Assembly: GCF_048751585.1 (NCBI RefSeq)
Contig: NZ_JAZHOB010000007.1
Location: 1-64,000 of the forward strand
Direction of reading: 5' to 3'
Origin: G025836975 sp048751585
GTDB lineage: Bacteria > Pseudomonadota > Gammaproteobacteria > Burkholderiales > Burkholderiaceae_B
Length of the DNA stretch: 64,000 nucleotides
The notes beneath the pieces were generated by a model. It was not told the origin of the DNA. It was given only the letters and a program-made list of their open reading frames with translations, and ran no database searches. Both the position numbers and the translations under genes were made by a program. Shown here in pieces: positions 1 through 6,415 of this stretch (positions are counted from its first letter, which is position 1; every line of letters starts with the position of its first letter).

Positions 1-225
1 TGCGGTGGGCAGATGCGCATCATTGCCTTCATCACCCACAGCGCCGAAATCCGCCACATCCTGAACCACATCGGGGTGGAGTCTGCCCCCCCGCACATCA
101 CCCCGGCACGCGGGCCACCGCTGTGGGAGGGCTGCGACGCGCCGGTGGATGATGGTGCGCAAGGCGAGCCGGATTGGGATCTGGCAGCTCAACCCGACGA
201 GGTAGACCAGCGCGTCAATTGGTGA
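1..225 (+). pseudogene. IS91-type transposase, C-terminal end (partial)
   Basis: The reading frame is open from the first base and ends at 225, so this is the 3' end of a gene that starts outside the window. The residues CGGQMRIIAFI, followed by an IL-HIG segment, PPHITPARGPP and a tail ending DQRVNW, resemble the C-terminus that follows the zinc/Y2 region in IS91-type transposases. Such proteins carry out rolling-circle-like transposition. Only about 74 codons are visible, so whether the upstream part is intact is unknown. It fits the cluster of transposon fragments to the right. The family call rests on remembered motif similarity. Confidence 0.55.
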
Positions 226-388
226 CCCAGTGAAGCGGCGGTATCCATCGCTGCGGGGAAGCAGCTGCGCGCGCGCCAGGCCCAAATGCATACTGCCTCC
301 CAAGCTCTTGCCATTGAGCGGCAAGCGAGCGCTCAACCTTCCTTGGCCGAACGTGTTTCGAGGCCCAAAACTCGTGCCATACTTGGCC

Positions 389-790
389 TCATGCGGTTGA
401 ATTTCCTATCCGTAGGCGCTGGCCAGCCACAGCGGCCCGACCGGCGGCACCCGCGATGGTTGGGGCGCGGCGTTCTACCACCCGGGGAGCGTTCGGTGCA
501 CGACGCGTGACATAGTTCCAGGCGATGCGAAAGTTGAACGCCAGGTGCAGCGCAACCAGCAGCACCGTGGTGTGGCCGAACAGGTAGTGCCAATCGAACG
601 CCGGCAATTGCTGGTTCGCCACCTAGAAGATGCCCAGCCCCGCCGTCGTCGACACATAGCTGGTCAGCAGCAGGCTCGACCAGATGTTCAGCGCATGCCG
701 CGAGGGCGCGCGCCGCCGCAGCAGGGCCTGCAGCGCGAGCAGTGTCACCGCGATGAGCAGGGGCAGTGCGACCCAAAGAAGTTTTCCCAC
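389..790 (-). pseudogene. DUF4405/cytochrome b-like membrane protein, interrupted by an amber codon
   Basis: Read on the minus strand from a GTG at 790, behind a GAGGTG-like ribosome site, the frame gives a membrane segment (LLWVALPLLIAVTLLALQ) and a second one ending TTAGLGIF. It then hits TAG at 625-623 and continues in the same frame as VANQQLPAFDWHYLFGH and LVALHLAFNFRIAW. The His-containing helices look like the haem-binding helices of DUF4405/cytochrome b561-type proteins. A single TGG-to-TAG change would explain the stop. The C-terminal part after residue 110 is low-complexity and probably not native. Exact family is uncertain; decay is seen directly. Confidence 0.6.
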
Positions 791-964
791 GGTGCATCAC
801 CTCGTATCAATTCTTGACACCAGTTGTCGATCATCGATCATCGATCGTCGAATTGGCCGAAGCTTAAGAAGGGTTGCCAGGTTCATAAATCGATTCCCGT
901 TAATTCAGTCCTAGCTTATACTAACGATAAGTGAGCGCGTGAAGGCCAATTGAACTTGATCATT

Positions 965-999
965 CTCAGGCGTTGGCTACAGTGCAGCCAATGCCTCAG
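965..999. repeat. Imperfect hairpin (14-bp arms)
   Basis: The arms CTCAGGCGTTGGCT and AGCCAATGCCTCAG pair at 12 of 14 positions around a 7-base loop. No T-run follows on either side, so it is not a classical terminator. It lies in about 240 bp without a gene, between the interrupted membrane gene and the IS1595 fragment, and may be a relic of a mobile-element end. Confidence 0.4.
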
Positions 1000-1114
1000 A
1001 TCGATAATCGGGAATAAATATATGAGGACCTGATTAGAAACGTGCCTCAGCGAGGCTCACCCCATGAGCTTGTGACTCACTAATCTGGAGTCTTCTTACA
1101 GTGGGGTGAGCACC

Positions 1115-1222
1115 ATGGCCTTCAACCAGATTCAGTTCCAGCACGGCATGTCGATTCCGGAATTCCTTCGTAGCTTTGGCACCGAGGCGCAGTGCGCCGA
1201 AGTGATCAAGGCCGCGCGCTAG
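1115..1222 (+). pseudogene. IS1595-family transposase, N-terminal fragment
   Basis: A 35-codon frame, MAFNQIQFQHGMSIPEFLR... to ...KAAR then TAG, matches the conserved start of IS1595-family transposases, which normally continue with WP and a zinc-ribbon (CPRC) domain before the DDE/DDN catalytic core. Here everything after the first 35 codons is gone; the break falls exactly where a Tn3-type resolvase fragment on the other strand begins, at about 1214-1222. Just upstream, GCTCACCCCA (1055-1064) and TGGGGTGAGC (1102-1111) form a 10-bp inverted repeat, probably part of the IS left end. It cannot encode an active enzyme. Confidence 0.75.
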
Positions 1223-1417
1223 ACGGTCCATGCTGTGTACGACTACCGTGTCGCCTTCGCGGGCGAACGACAGCAACGCGTCGAGCTGCGGCCGCTGCGT
1301 GTCTTTGCCCGATGCCTTGTCGGTGAACAGCTTGTCCACTTGGACCTGGTCGAGCTGACGCTCTGGATTCTGGTCGAAACTGCTGACCCGGACATAACCA
1401 ATACGTTGACCTCGCAA
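1216..1417 (-). pseudogene. tnpR: Tn3-family serine resolvase TnpR, N-terminal fragment
   Basis: Starting at a TTG at 1417 behind a strong AAGGAGG site, the minus strand encodes RGQRIGYVRVSSFDQNPERQ, then TDKASGKDTQRPQLDALL and VVHSMDRLAR. These are the catalytic N-terminal blocks of Tn3-family resolvases; the serine in YVRVSS is the nucleophile. After MDRLAR the frame runs into antisense IS1595 sequence and ends at 1034 as a nonsense fusion, so the dimer helix and DNA-binding HTH are lost. A resolution-site-like dyad lies upstream at 1521-1570. About 67 of roughly 190-200 family residues remain. Confidence 0.85.
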
Positions 1418-1520
1418 AACGTGCCTCCTTAACAAGATGTGTCAGGAAAGACTCTATGACCGTTCGAGGCACCTGTCAAGTAATGGCTATACCAACTCTA
1501 TCCTGACGGATTGCGTTAAG

Positions 1521-1570
1521 GTCGTCTGACATCAGGTTAGGGTATAGCCTAAGCTGACATGCTAGGCGAC
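1521..1570. other. Possible res subsite dyad upstream of tnpR
   Basis: An imperfect dyad begins GTCGTCTGACAT and ends with the complementary-looking ATGCTAGGCGAC, with AGG...CCT close to the centre. It lies about 100 bp upstream of the truncated resolvase start, where Tn3-family elements carry the three-part res site. This is inferred from position and symmetry; the exact subsite borders were not determined. Confidence 0.4.
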
Positions 1571-1673
1571 GCCGGAAATGGGAATAGGGGTATCTTAAAG
1601 CCGTTCTACGAACGAGCGATTCTCTGGCCGAGAGCCAGTAGGGGCATATGGGTTGTGTTATCGATCGTTTCCT

Positions 1674-2471
1674 CTACAGTGATTTGAAAGTCATCATTGC
1701 AGCGACCCCGAGACATATCACCCCGAAAGCACCTTTTAGATACTTTTGCGGAAGCCGCGAGGTGAGCACACTGCCGACTCCCATCCCGACTATGCTTCCT
1801 GCTGCAAACGGGAGCGCGACACCGAGGGAAAATTTTCCTGTAGATAAGCTGACCACTACGCCAGTTAGCGAAACAAGTGCGATAACAGCCAGCGATGTAG
1901 CGACGACCGACTGCGCCGCTAAATCCGTGGAACGCTGCAGGGCCGGCACCATGACGAACCCGCCGCCTACCCCGAGCAAACCGGACAGAATGCCCGCAAT
2001 GGCACCCGCGATCGATAAGGCGCCGGCGCACTTGCTCGTCCAGATAAACCGTCCACTCATGTCGTCCCGAATGCAGGGTCGATCCAGAGTAAGAGAGGTG
2101 GACTCGACACTGCGACCGACGATTTCACGGAAGGTTTTATACGCGACCCAGGCGAGAACAGCGGCAAACAACAGGCTGAGCAGTCGCGTGTCCAAACGGT
2201 GAGCCAACCATACACCGAGTGGCGCGAGCAGGATGCCAGTGCCGGCAATGAGCACGGCCGCGCGGTAGCGCACAATCCCAGCCTTCAAGCCCATCAAAGC
2301 ACCTGCTGCGGCAGAAACACCGACGGCGAGCAGGCCAACGGGGCCGGCTTCGGCGATCGTTAAGTGCATGCCGAAGACAAGAAGTGGGACCGCGAGAATG
2401 CCTCCCCCAGCTCCTGTCAGACCCATGATAATACCTACCACCGCCCCCAAGAGAAGACCCGTTATCATCAT
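1674..2471 (-). CDS. TauE/SafE-family anion permease
   Basis: This 265-aa protein has about eight hydrophobic segments in two halves, each opening with a glycine-rich loop (GLTGAGGGILAVPLL near residue 20 and GLLGVGGGFVMVPAL near residue 166). That duplicated motif is typical of the TauE/SafE family, which moves sulfite, sulfoacetate, thiosulfate-like or other sulfur anions across the inner membrane. It is the last gene of a minus-strand set (BigR-type repressor, two YeeE-type proteins, then this), with 8 bp separating it from the gene before. In this setting the likely job is export of sulfite or thiosulfate made by the divergent persulfide dioxygenase. The substrate is inferred. Confidence 0.85.
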   Translation of the reverse strand: MMITGLLLGAVVGIIMGLTGAGGGILAVPLLVFGMHLTIAEAGPVGLLAVGVSAAAGALMGLKAGIVRYRAAVLIAGTGILLAPLGVWLAHRLDTRLLSLLFAAVLAWVAYKTFREIVGRSVESTSLTLDRPCIRDDMSGRFIWTSKCAGALSIAGAIAGILSGLLGVGGGFVMVPALQRSTDLAAQSVVATSLAVIALVSLTGVVVSLSTGKFSLGVALPFAAGSIVGMGVGSVLTSRLPQKYLKGAFGVICLGVAAMMTFKSL

Positions 2472-2479
2472 AGCCCCGT

Positions 2480-2917
2480 TTACGCGGCCGGTGATGCGGC
2501 TTTGGCTTTTGCTCGTTCGAGCAGTTCAAACAACGCCATTCCGACCAGCATGGCGATGAAGAACAGCAAGGGTTTGGCGCCGCTTTGTGCGAGCGATGCG
2601 AGCGCAGGACCGGGACAATAGCCGGCCAGGCCCCAGCCGACGCCGAACGCTAGTCCGCCGAGCACGAGGCGGCGGTCAATTTGCGTAGCCGTCGGCAAGC
2701 GCATGGCGTCGCCCAGGATCGATCTCGGACGTTTGGCCGCGAACGGAAACACCAGCGCGCCGACGACTACAGCGCCGCCCATCACGAACGCAAGCGACGG
2801 GTCCCAGTTTCCGGCCAGGTCCAAAAAGCCGAGCACCTTCGCGGGGTCGCTCATGCCGGACAAAATAAGCCCCAAGCCGAACAACAGGCCGACCAACAGC
2901 GACATGAAGATTTTCAT
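2480..2917 (-). CDS. YeeE/YedE-family membrane protein, C-terminal-half type (DUF6691)
   Basis: The 145-aa product has four likely membrane helices, an early GLILSGMSDPAKVLGFLD block and a later GYCPGPAL block. Both are hallmarks of YeeE/YedE-type thiosulfate or sulfur-transport half-proteins; the cysteine in GYCPGPAL is the conserved one thought to relay sulfur. The start at 2917 is chosen because it follows AAGGAGCAAAA; a longer frame to 2950 would overlap the upstream gene. It is paired with the other half just upstream (10 bp apart), and the two probably form one transporter. Confidence 0.85.
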   Translation of the reverse strand: MKIFMSLLVGLLFGLGLILSGMSDPAKVLGFLDLAGNWDPSLAFVMGGAVVVGALVFPFAAKRPRSILGDAMRLPTATQIDRRLVLGGLAFGVGWGLAGYCPGPALASLAQSGAKPLLFFIAMLVGMALFELLERAKAKAASPAA

Positions 2918-2927
2918 TTTTGCTCCT

Positions 2928-3359
2928 TTAGCCGACAACATGGCGAACAACGTAGACGGTCACGAATCCCGCGAACATAAAGGCTACGGTAGCCACCATC
3001 GAACGCGGGGAGCGACGCGACAGCCCGCACACGCCATGTCCGCTAGTGCAGCCCGAACCGTAACGGGTACCGATCCCTACCAGCAGTCCGGCCAGGATCA
3101 AGACCGGATAACCGGCCTCGATGTGCACTTGGGGCAGGGGAGCGATGCTCGAAAACACGAGAGGAGAAAGCACTAGGCCGCCCACGAACGCAAGACGCCA
3201 GGCGATATCGCCCCTTGCAGGCGTTAAGAGGCCACCCACGATGCCGCTGATGCCCGCAATTCTTCCGTTAAATACCAAGAACAGTGCCGTGGCTATTCCA
3301 ATCATCAGCCCACCCGCCAGCGACGTCCAGGGCGTGAAATTGTTCCAGTCAATCATCAT
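2928..3359 (-). CDS. YeeE/YedE-family membrane protein, N-terminal-half type
   Basis: A 143-aa membrane protein with NGRIAGISGIVGG near residue 30 and GSGCTSGHGVCGLSRRS near residue 101. The latter cysteine-bearing loop is the signature of the first half of YeeE-type sulfur transporters. It starts behind AGGAGGCTGCA, 9 bp after the ArsR-type regulator stop, so the regulator and transporter are co-transcribed. The split two-protein form (about 140 aa each) is common next to BigR-type repressors and persulfide dioxygenases in Proteobacteria. Thiosulfate or another small sulfur compound is the expected substrate; this is family knowledge, not shown by the sequence. Confidence 0.85.
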   Translation of the reverse strand: MMIDWNNFTPWTSLAGGLMIGIATALFLVFNGRIAGISGIVGGLLTPARGDIAWRLAFVGGLVLSPLVFSSIAPLPQVHIEAGYPVLILAGLLVGIGTRYGSGCTSGHGVCGLSRRSPRSMVATVAFMFAGFVTVYVVRHVVG

Positions 3360-3368
3360 TGCAGCCTC

Positions 3369-3680
3369 CTATTCCGTTGGGCAGTAAAGTTGGTACAACA
3401 CCTGTAGCACTGCCAGTGCCTCACTACTGGAGATGCTGTAGAAGATCTGCTTGCCCTCACGGCGCGTATTCACTAGTCGCTCTTCGCGGAGCACGGTCAG
3501 CTGCTGTGAAAGCGTAGGCTGCAAGATCCTAGTGATGGTTTCCAGCTCCTTGACCGAGAACTCGCCCTGCGTCATCTGGCATAGCAAGAGCATACGGTCG
3601 GGGTTGGACAGTACCTTCAGAAGCTTGCTAGCCTCCCCAGCTGCGGCATGCAGTTTCACTAAATCAATTTGCTTTGGCAT
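3369..3680 (-). CDS. bigR: ArsR-family sulfide/persulfide-responsive repressor (BigR/SqrR type)
   Basis: A 103-aa winged-helix protein with the recognition-helix block ILQPTLSQQLTVLREERLV and wing NTRREGKQIFYSI. It has two cysteines, one in LLLCQMTQGE and one near the C-terminus in YQLYCPTE. This spacing corresponds to the redox pair that forms a tetrasulfide or disulfide bridge in BigR/SqrR when persulfide rises, releasing DNA. It heads the YeeE-YeeE-TauE operon and faces the persulfide dioxygenase operon. The first likely ATG is at 3680; a GTG two codons upstream is possible. No clear ribosome site is seen. Confidence 0.85.
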   Translation of the reverse strand: MPKQIDLVKLHAAAGEASKLLKVLSNPDRMLLLCQMTQGEFSVKELETITRILQPTLSQQLTVLREERLVNTRREGKQIFYSISSSEALAVLQVLYQLYCPTE

Positions 3681-3709
3681 GGCCACGTAGATCCGTTTAA
3701 AAGTAACAC

Positions 3710-3748
3710 TTTACACGAACATTATACCAGAACATAATATATTACACG
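3710..3748 (+). promoter_or_regulatory. Promoter of the persulfide dioxygenase operon with overlapping operator repeats
   Basis: TTTACA (3710-3715) and CATAAT (3733-3738) are separated by 17 bp, a good sigma-70 spacing. Two kinds of repeat overlie them: TTACACG at 3711 and again at 3742, and GAACATTAT (3717) with GAACATAAT (3730). On the minus strand TATAAT (3726-3721) can serve as the -10 of the repressor operon. The divergent promoters thus share one compact region where the BigR-type repressor could block both. Repressor binding is inferred. Confidence 0.6.
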
Positions 3749-3804
3749 TAGAGACGATGATCCATGTGTCGGACTCTGATCACGACGACTATCAAGGAGC
3801 GCCC

Positions 3805-4554
3805 ATGATTTTTAGACAACTGTACGAACCCCTGTCAAGCACTTATACCTATCTGCTGGGGGACGAGGACACAGGACAGGCAGTCCTCATCGATCCCGTG
3901 ATTGCGACCATGGATCGGGACCTGGCCGAGGTGCACAGGTTAGGTCTGACCTTGGCTTACACGGTCGATACCCATATCCATGCCGACCACATCACCGCAG
4001 CTTTGGAAATGAAGCGTGCCGTGGGTAGCAAGATTGCCGCGCCTGCCTACGATCAGTTGCCGTGTGCCGATGTCGGCATTGAAGAAGGCAGGCCATTTCA
4101 GGTCGGGGGTATTACTTTGCAGCCCCTGCATACCCCCGGCCATACCGACGGACACTTTGCCTATCTTTTAAATAGCCGCGTGTTCACGGGCGACGCCTTA
4201 CTTATTGAGGGGTGTGGCAGAACTGACTTTCAAAACGGTGATGCCGATGCGCTCTACAAAAGCGTGCGAGAGAAGCTGTTTGCTTTGCCCGACGAGACCC
4301 TGGTCTACCCGGCGCACGACTACCAGGAACGTTTCGTCTCCTCGATCGCGCAGGAAAAGAAGCGTAATCCACGGCTTGGCGGCGAAAAGACCCTCGAAGA
4401 ATTCAGGATCATCATGGCCAAGCTGAACCTTCCGTACCCCAAGTTCATTGACTACGCCGTTCCGGGGAATAAGCAATGTGGCGTCTGTCCCCCAGACCTG
4501 CCAGAGAACTTGGCCAGCTATTGTCGCCAGATGACCCAGAGTCCGCAGGGCTGA
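3805..4554 (+). CDS. Persulfide dioxygenase (ETHE1/Blh-type metallo-beta-lactamase fold)
   Basis: The start at 3805 follows AAGGAGCGCCC. The 249-aa product carries the metallo-beta-lactamase motif THIHADH near residue 57, then HTPGHTDGH, the GDALLIEGCGRTDFQ block and YPAHDY. The GCGRTDFQ element is characteristic of ETHE1-like persulfide dioxygenases, which use mononuclear iron to oxidise glutathione persulfide to sulfite. It is divergent from the BigR-type regulator and followed 28 bp later by a DUF442-type sulfurtransferase, a pairing fused into one protein (Blh) in other bacteria. A role in sulfide detoxification is well supported by context. Confidence 0.92.
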   Translation: MIFRQLYEPLSSTYTYLLGDEDTGQAVLIDPVIATMDRDLAEVHRLGLTLAYTVDTHIHADHITAALEMKRAVGSKIAAPAYDQLPCADVGIEEGRPFQVGGITLQPLHTPGHTDGHFAYLLNSRVFTGDALLIEGCGRTDFQNGDADALYKSVREKLFALPDETLVYPAHDYQERFVSSIAQEKKRNPRLGGEKTLEEFRIIMAKLNLPYPKFIDYAVPGNKQCGVCPPDLPENLASYCRQMTQSPQG

Positions 4555-4582
4555 CCTGACTCTAACCAACGGAGAAATTGAA

Positions 4583-5011
4583 ATGACAAACTTCAAGCAA
4601 ATAGGGGATGGCCTGTTCATCGGCGCCCAACCTACGGGGCAGGATCTGGTGGAGGCAAAGCAGCAGGGCATTCACACCGTGATTGACATGCGTGCGCCTG
4701 GGGAAACGGCCACCTCGAACGCCGACCTAGTCAGGGACAGCGGACTAGACTACGTCAATGTACCAGTCAACAAGACAGCCCTGTCGGAGCAGCAGATTGA
4801 CGAGTTGAGCCAAGTAATGCAGAGAACACAAGGACCGCATTTACTGCATTGCGCCACAGGCACAAGGGCCGCGTTGCTGCTCGCGCTTGGTCGCGCAAAG
4901 CAGAATGGGTGGACAGCGGAACGCACGTTCGAGGAAGCGCAAACCATGGGGTTCAACCTTCAGGGTTCCGCTGATTTCGCCAGTTTCGTCAGGCAAGTCA
5001 CGGCCAAATAG
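4583..5011 (+). CDS. DUF442/TIGR01244-type phosphatase-like sulfurtransferase
   Basis: A 142-aa protein with a dual-specificity-phosphatase-like fold: GLFIGAQPT near the start, TVIDMRAPGE in the middle and the active-site loop HCATGTRA near residue 91, where a cysteine sits four residues before an arginine (CX4R). The six-residue loop fits sulfur transfer (rhodanese-like) better than the CX5R loop of true phosphatases. In Blh proteins this domain is fused to the persulfide dioxygenase; here it is the separate next gene, so it probably supplies or consumes persulfide sulfur. A GGAG site lies just upstream. Confidence 0.85.
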   Translation: MTNFKQIGDGLFIGAQPTGQDLVEAKQQGIHTVIDMRAPGETATSNADLVRDSGLDYVNVPVNKTALSEQQIDELSQVMQRTQGPHLLHCATGTRAALLLALGRAKQNGWTAERTFEEAQTMGFNLQGSADFASFVRQVTAK

Positions 5012-5074
5012 ATGTTAATTCGCAACTAGAACTGCAAGTTAAAGTTCACAAATTTCGATTCAGGGAGCCACTTT

Positions 5075-5887
5075 TTGGATGCTGTACGATTTGGGCCGCT
5101 CGTCGTCCCTGTACAAGTAGCACTACTCTTGGCAAGCATAATGCTTGCCCATTCTGTTGCCGCGTGGTTCCGCACGAGGCGCGGTGTCGATCCGGGCCCC
5201 GTTCTTTGGAAGATGATCGTGTTCGGTTTCCTCGCCGGACGCTCGATCTTCGTACTAAGACATCATGAGATTTATTCCAATGTTCCATCGTTGATCATCG
5301 ACTTTCGTGATGGAGGCTTCGACAACATGGCCGGTTTCGCGACGGCCGTTCTGGTTGGCATGGAATTGTCACGGCGCTCGACGACACTACGTAAGCCGCT
5401 TCTGACTGCAACCTTGACGGGCTGCTTTGTCTTTTTCGGAGGAAGTGCGCTGAATCATGCCCTCACGCCGGTGGGTCTGCCTGTCCCGACAATTGAAGTA
5501 CGCCGCCTCGACAACACAACTGTGCCGCTCAGTGCCTTTGTGGGCCGCCCCTTGATTATCAATCTTTGGGCAACTTGGTGTCCGCCGTGCCGACGTGAGA
5601 TGCCTGTATTAAAGGCTGCACAGCTAGCCCATCCAGAAATCCACTTCGTGTTTGTGAATCAAGGCGAATCAGCAGCAACAGTACAAAGCTACCTCGACGC
5701 GAATGAGTTACAAATGCCAAATATCGTTCTCGATCCCGCCAAGCAGGTAAGTGCCCGAACTGGTTCGTCTGGTTACCCCACAACGCTGTTCTATGACGCT
5801 CAAGGCCGGCTATACAAGCGGCACATGGGTGAGCTTTCGCGCGCAACACTAACCGAGAAAATCGACAGCTTCTTCGGCTCTCGCTGA
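5075..5887 (+). CDS. Membrane-anchored TlpA-type thioredoxin with Lgt-like N-terminal region
   Basis: The likely start is TTG at 5075 behind CAGGGAG. Residues 1-130 are hydrophobic with about four membrane segments and a short GFLAGRSIFVLRHHEIY stretch that resembles prolipoprotein diacylglyceryl transferase (Lgt). Residues about 138-270 form a TlpA/ResA-like thioredoxin domain with the catalytic WCPPC near residue 168 and a cis-proline loop GYPTT. The domain should face the periplasm. It closes the persulfide operon and may reduce disulfides or polysulfides there. It ends 5 bp before a Tn3-transposase remnant, so the module was joined directly to transposon DNA. Confidence 0.8.
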   Translation: MDAVRFGPLVVPVQVALLLASIMLAHSVAAWFRTRRGVDPGPVLWKMIVFGFLAGRSIFVLRHHEIYSNVPSLIIDFRDGGFDNMAGFATAVLVGMELSRRSTTLRKPLLTATLTGCFVFFGGSALNHALTPVGLPVPTIEVRRLDNTTVPLSAFVGRPLIINLWATWCPPCRREMPVLKAAQLAHPEIHFVFVNQGESAATVQSYLDANELQMPNIVLDPAKQVSARTGSSGYPTTLFYDAQGRLYKRHMGELSRATLTEKIDSFFGSR

Positions 5888-5892
5888 ACACT

Positions 5893-6123
5893 GGGATACC
5901 GCTGTTTTATGTCAGCTCTGATATTCGGGATGATGACATGGCCAGGCTGCCGCCGTTACTGCATGAGCAGATCAACACGCTTGGCCAGTATTCCTGCTCT
6001 GTGTTGGAAGCAGCAGCCAAGGGCAAGCTGCGGCCACCACATAATCAGCAAGCAACGAGAAAGTCAGGAGCCCTTAACCTGGTTTGCGGTTCCACTGCAC
6101 CTCGCCCCCTCATTGGGTCTTAG
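5893..6123 (+). pseudogene. tnpA: Tn3-family (Tn21-type) transposase TnpA, C-terminal remnant
   Basis: In the frame ending at the TAG of 6121-6123, the sequence reads SSDIRDDDMARLPPLLHEQ, then INTLGQYSCSV and GKLRPP. This is the well-known C-terminal block of Tn3-family transposases (usually ...SPLLHEHINMLGRYSF...GELRPL...). The roughly 900 residues before it are absent, and the final 20 codons diverge, suggesting an internal deletion or frameshift. The stop codon lies inside the terminal inverted repeat, as in Tn21/Tn501. No function remains. Confidence 0.8.
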
Positions 6124-6156
6124 CGCCCGATTTTTTCCGTTTTCCCTCTCCATCCC
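6119..6156 (-). repeat. 38-bp terminal inverted repeat of a Tn21-type transposon (right end)
   Basis: Read on the minus strand from 6156 inward, the repeat starts GGGATGGAGAGG, continues GAAAACGGAAAAAATCGG and ends GCGCTAAG, exactly 38 bp. The inner part GAAAACGGAAAA and the final GCTAAG are the same as in Tn21/Tn501 repeats; the outer part begins GGGA rather than GGGG. It lies at the expected place, overlapping the transposase stop. No matching left repeat was found. Confidence 0.8.
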
Positions 6157-6167
6157 AATATCGCTGT

Positions 6168-6415
6168 TTATTTATGTGATTCGGATTTAAACAGCTTGGC
6201 AGCAAAAACACCCGCCAGAACGGCGACGACACCAAAAACAAGAAAAACGGTTTCGAAACCGAGCGACAACATCCCTCCGAAAATCAAGCTACCTGTACCA
6301 AAACCGAGAACAATGTAAAGACATTCAACCCCATTGCTTGGCCGCAATGGGGGACTCAAATCATTGACGATTCCAGCAAGCAAAGGCTGTGTCAGGTCAT
6401 AGCCTAGTGACAATA
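6168..6415 (-). pseudogene. MFS transporter, C-terminal remnant with two compensating frameshifts
   Basis: The minus strand encodes SLGYDLTQPLLAGIVNDLSPPLR and, at the end, LGFGTGSLIFGGMLSLGFETVF and VLAGVFAAKLFKSESHK, the last two to three helices of a major-facilitator transporter. Between them the frame is wrong: reading one base over gives AMGLNVFTLF, the expected helix start. One extra C before CAAGCAATG and one missing C in TTGTTCTCGG cancel out. The 5' part was cut off by tnpS at about 6400-6415, and the 3' end sits next to the Tn21-type repeat. Substrate unknown. Confidence 0.7.

Noticed and set aside
6074..6112. GGGGGCGAGGTG... on the minus strand as the Tn3-type terminal repeat
   Set aside because: It starts with a G-run but lacks the conserved inner parts; the repeat at 6119-6156 fits Tn21/Tn501 far better.
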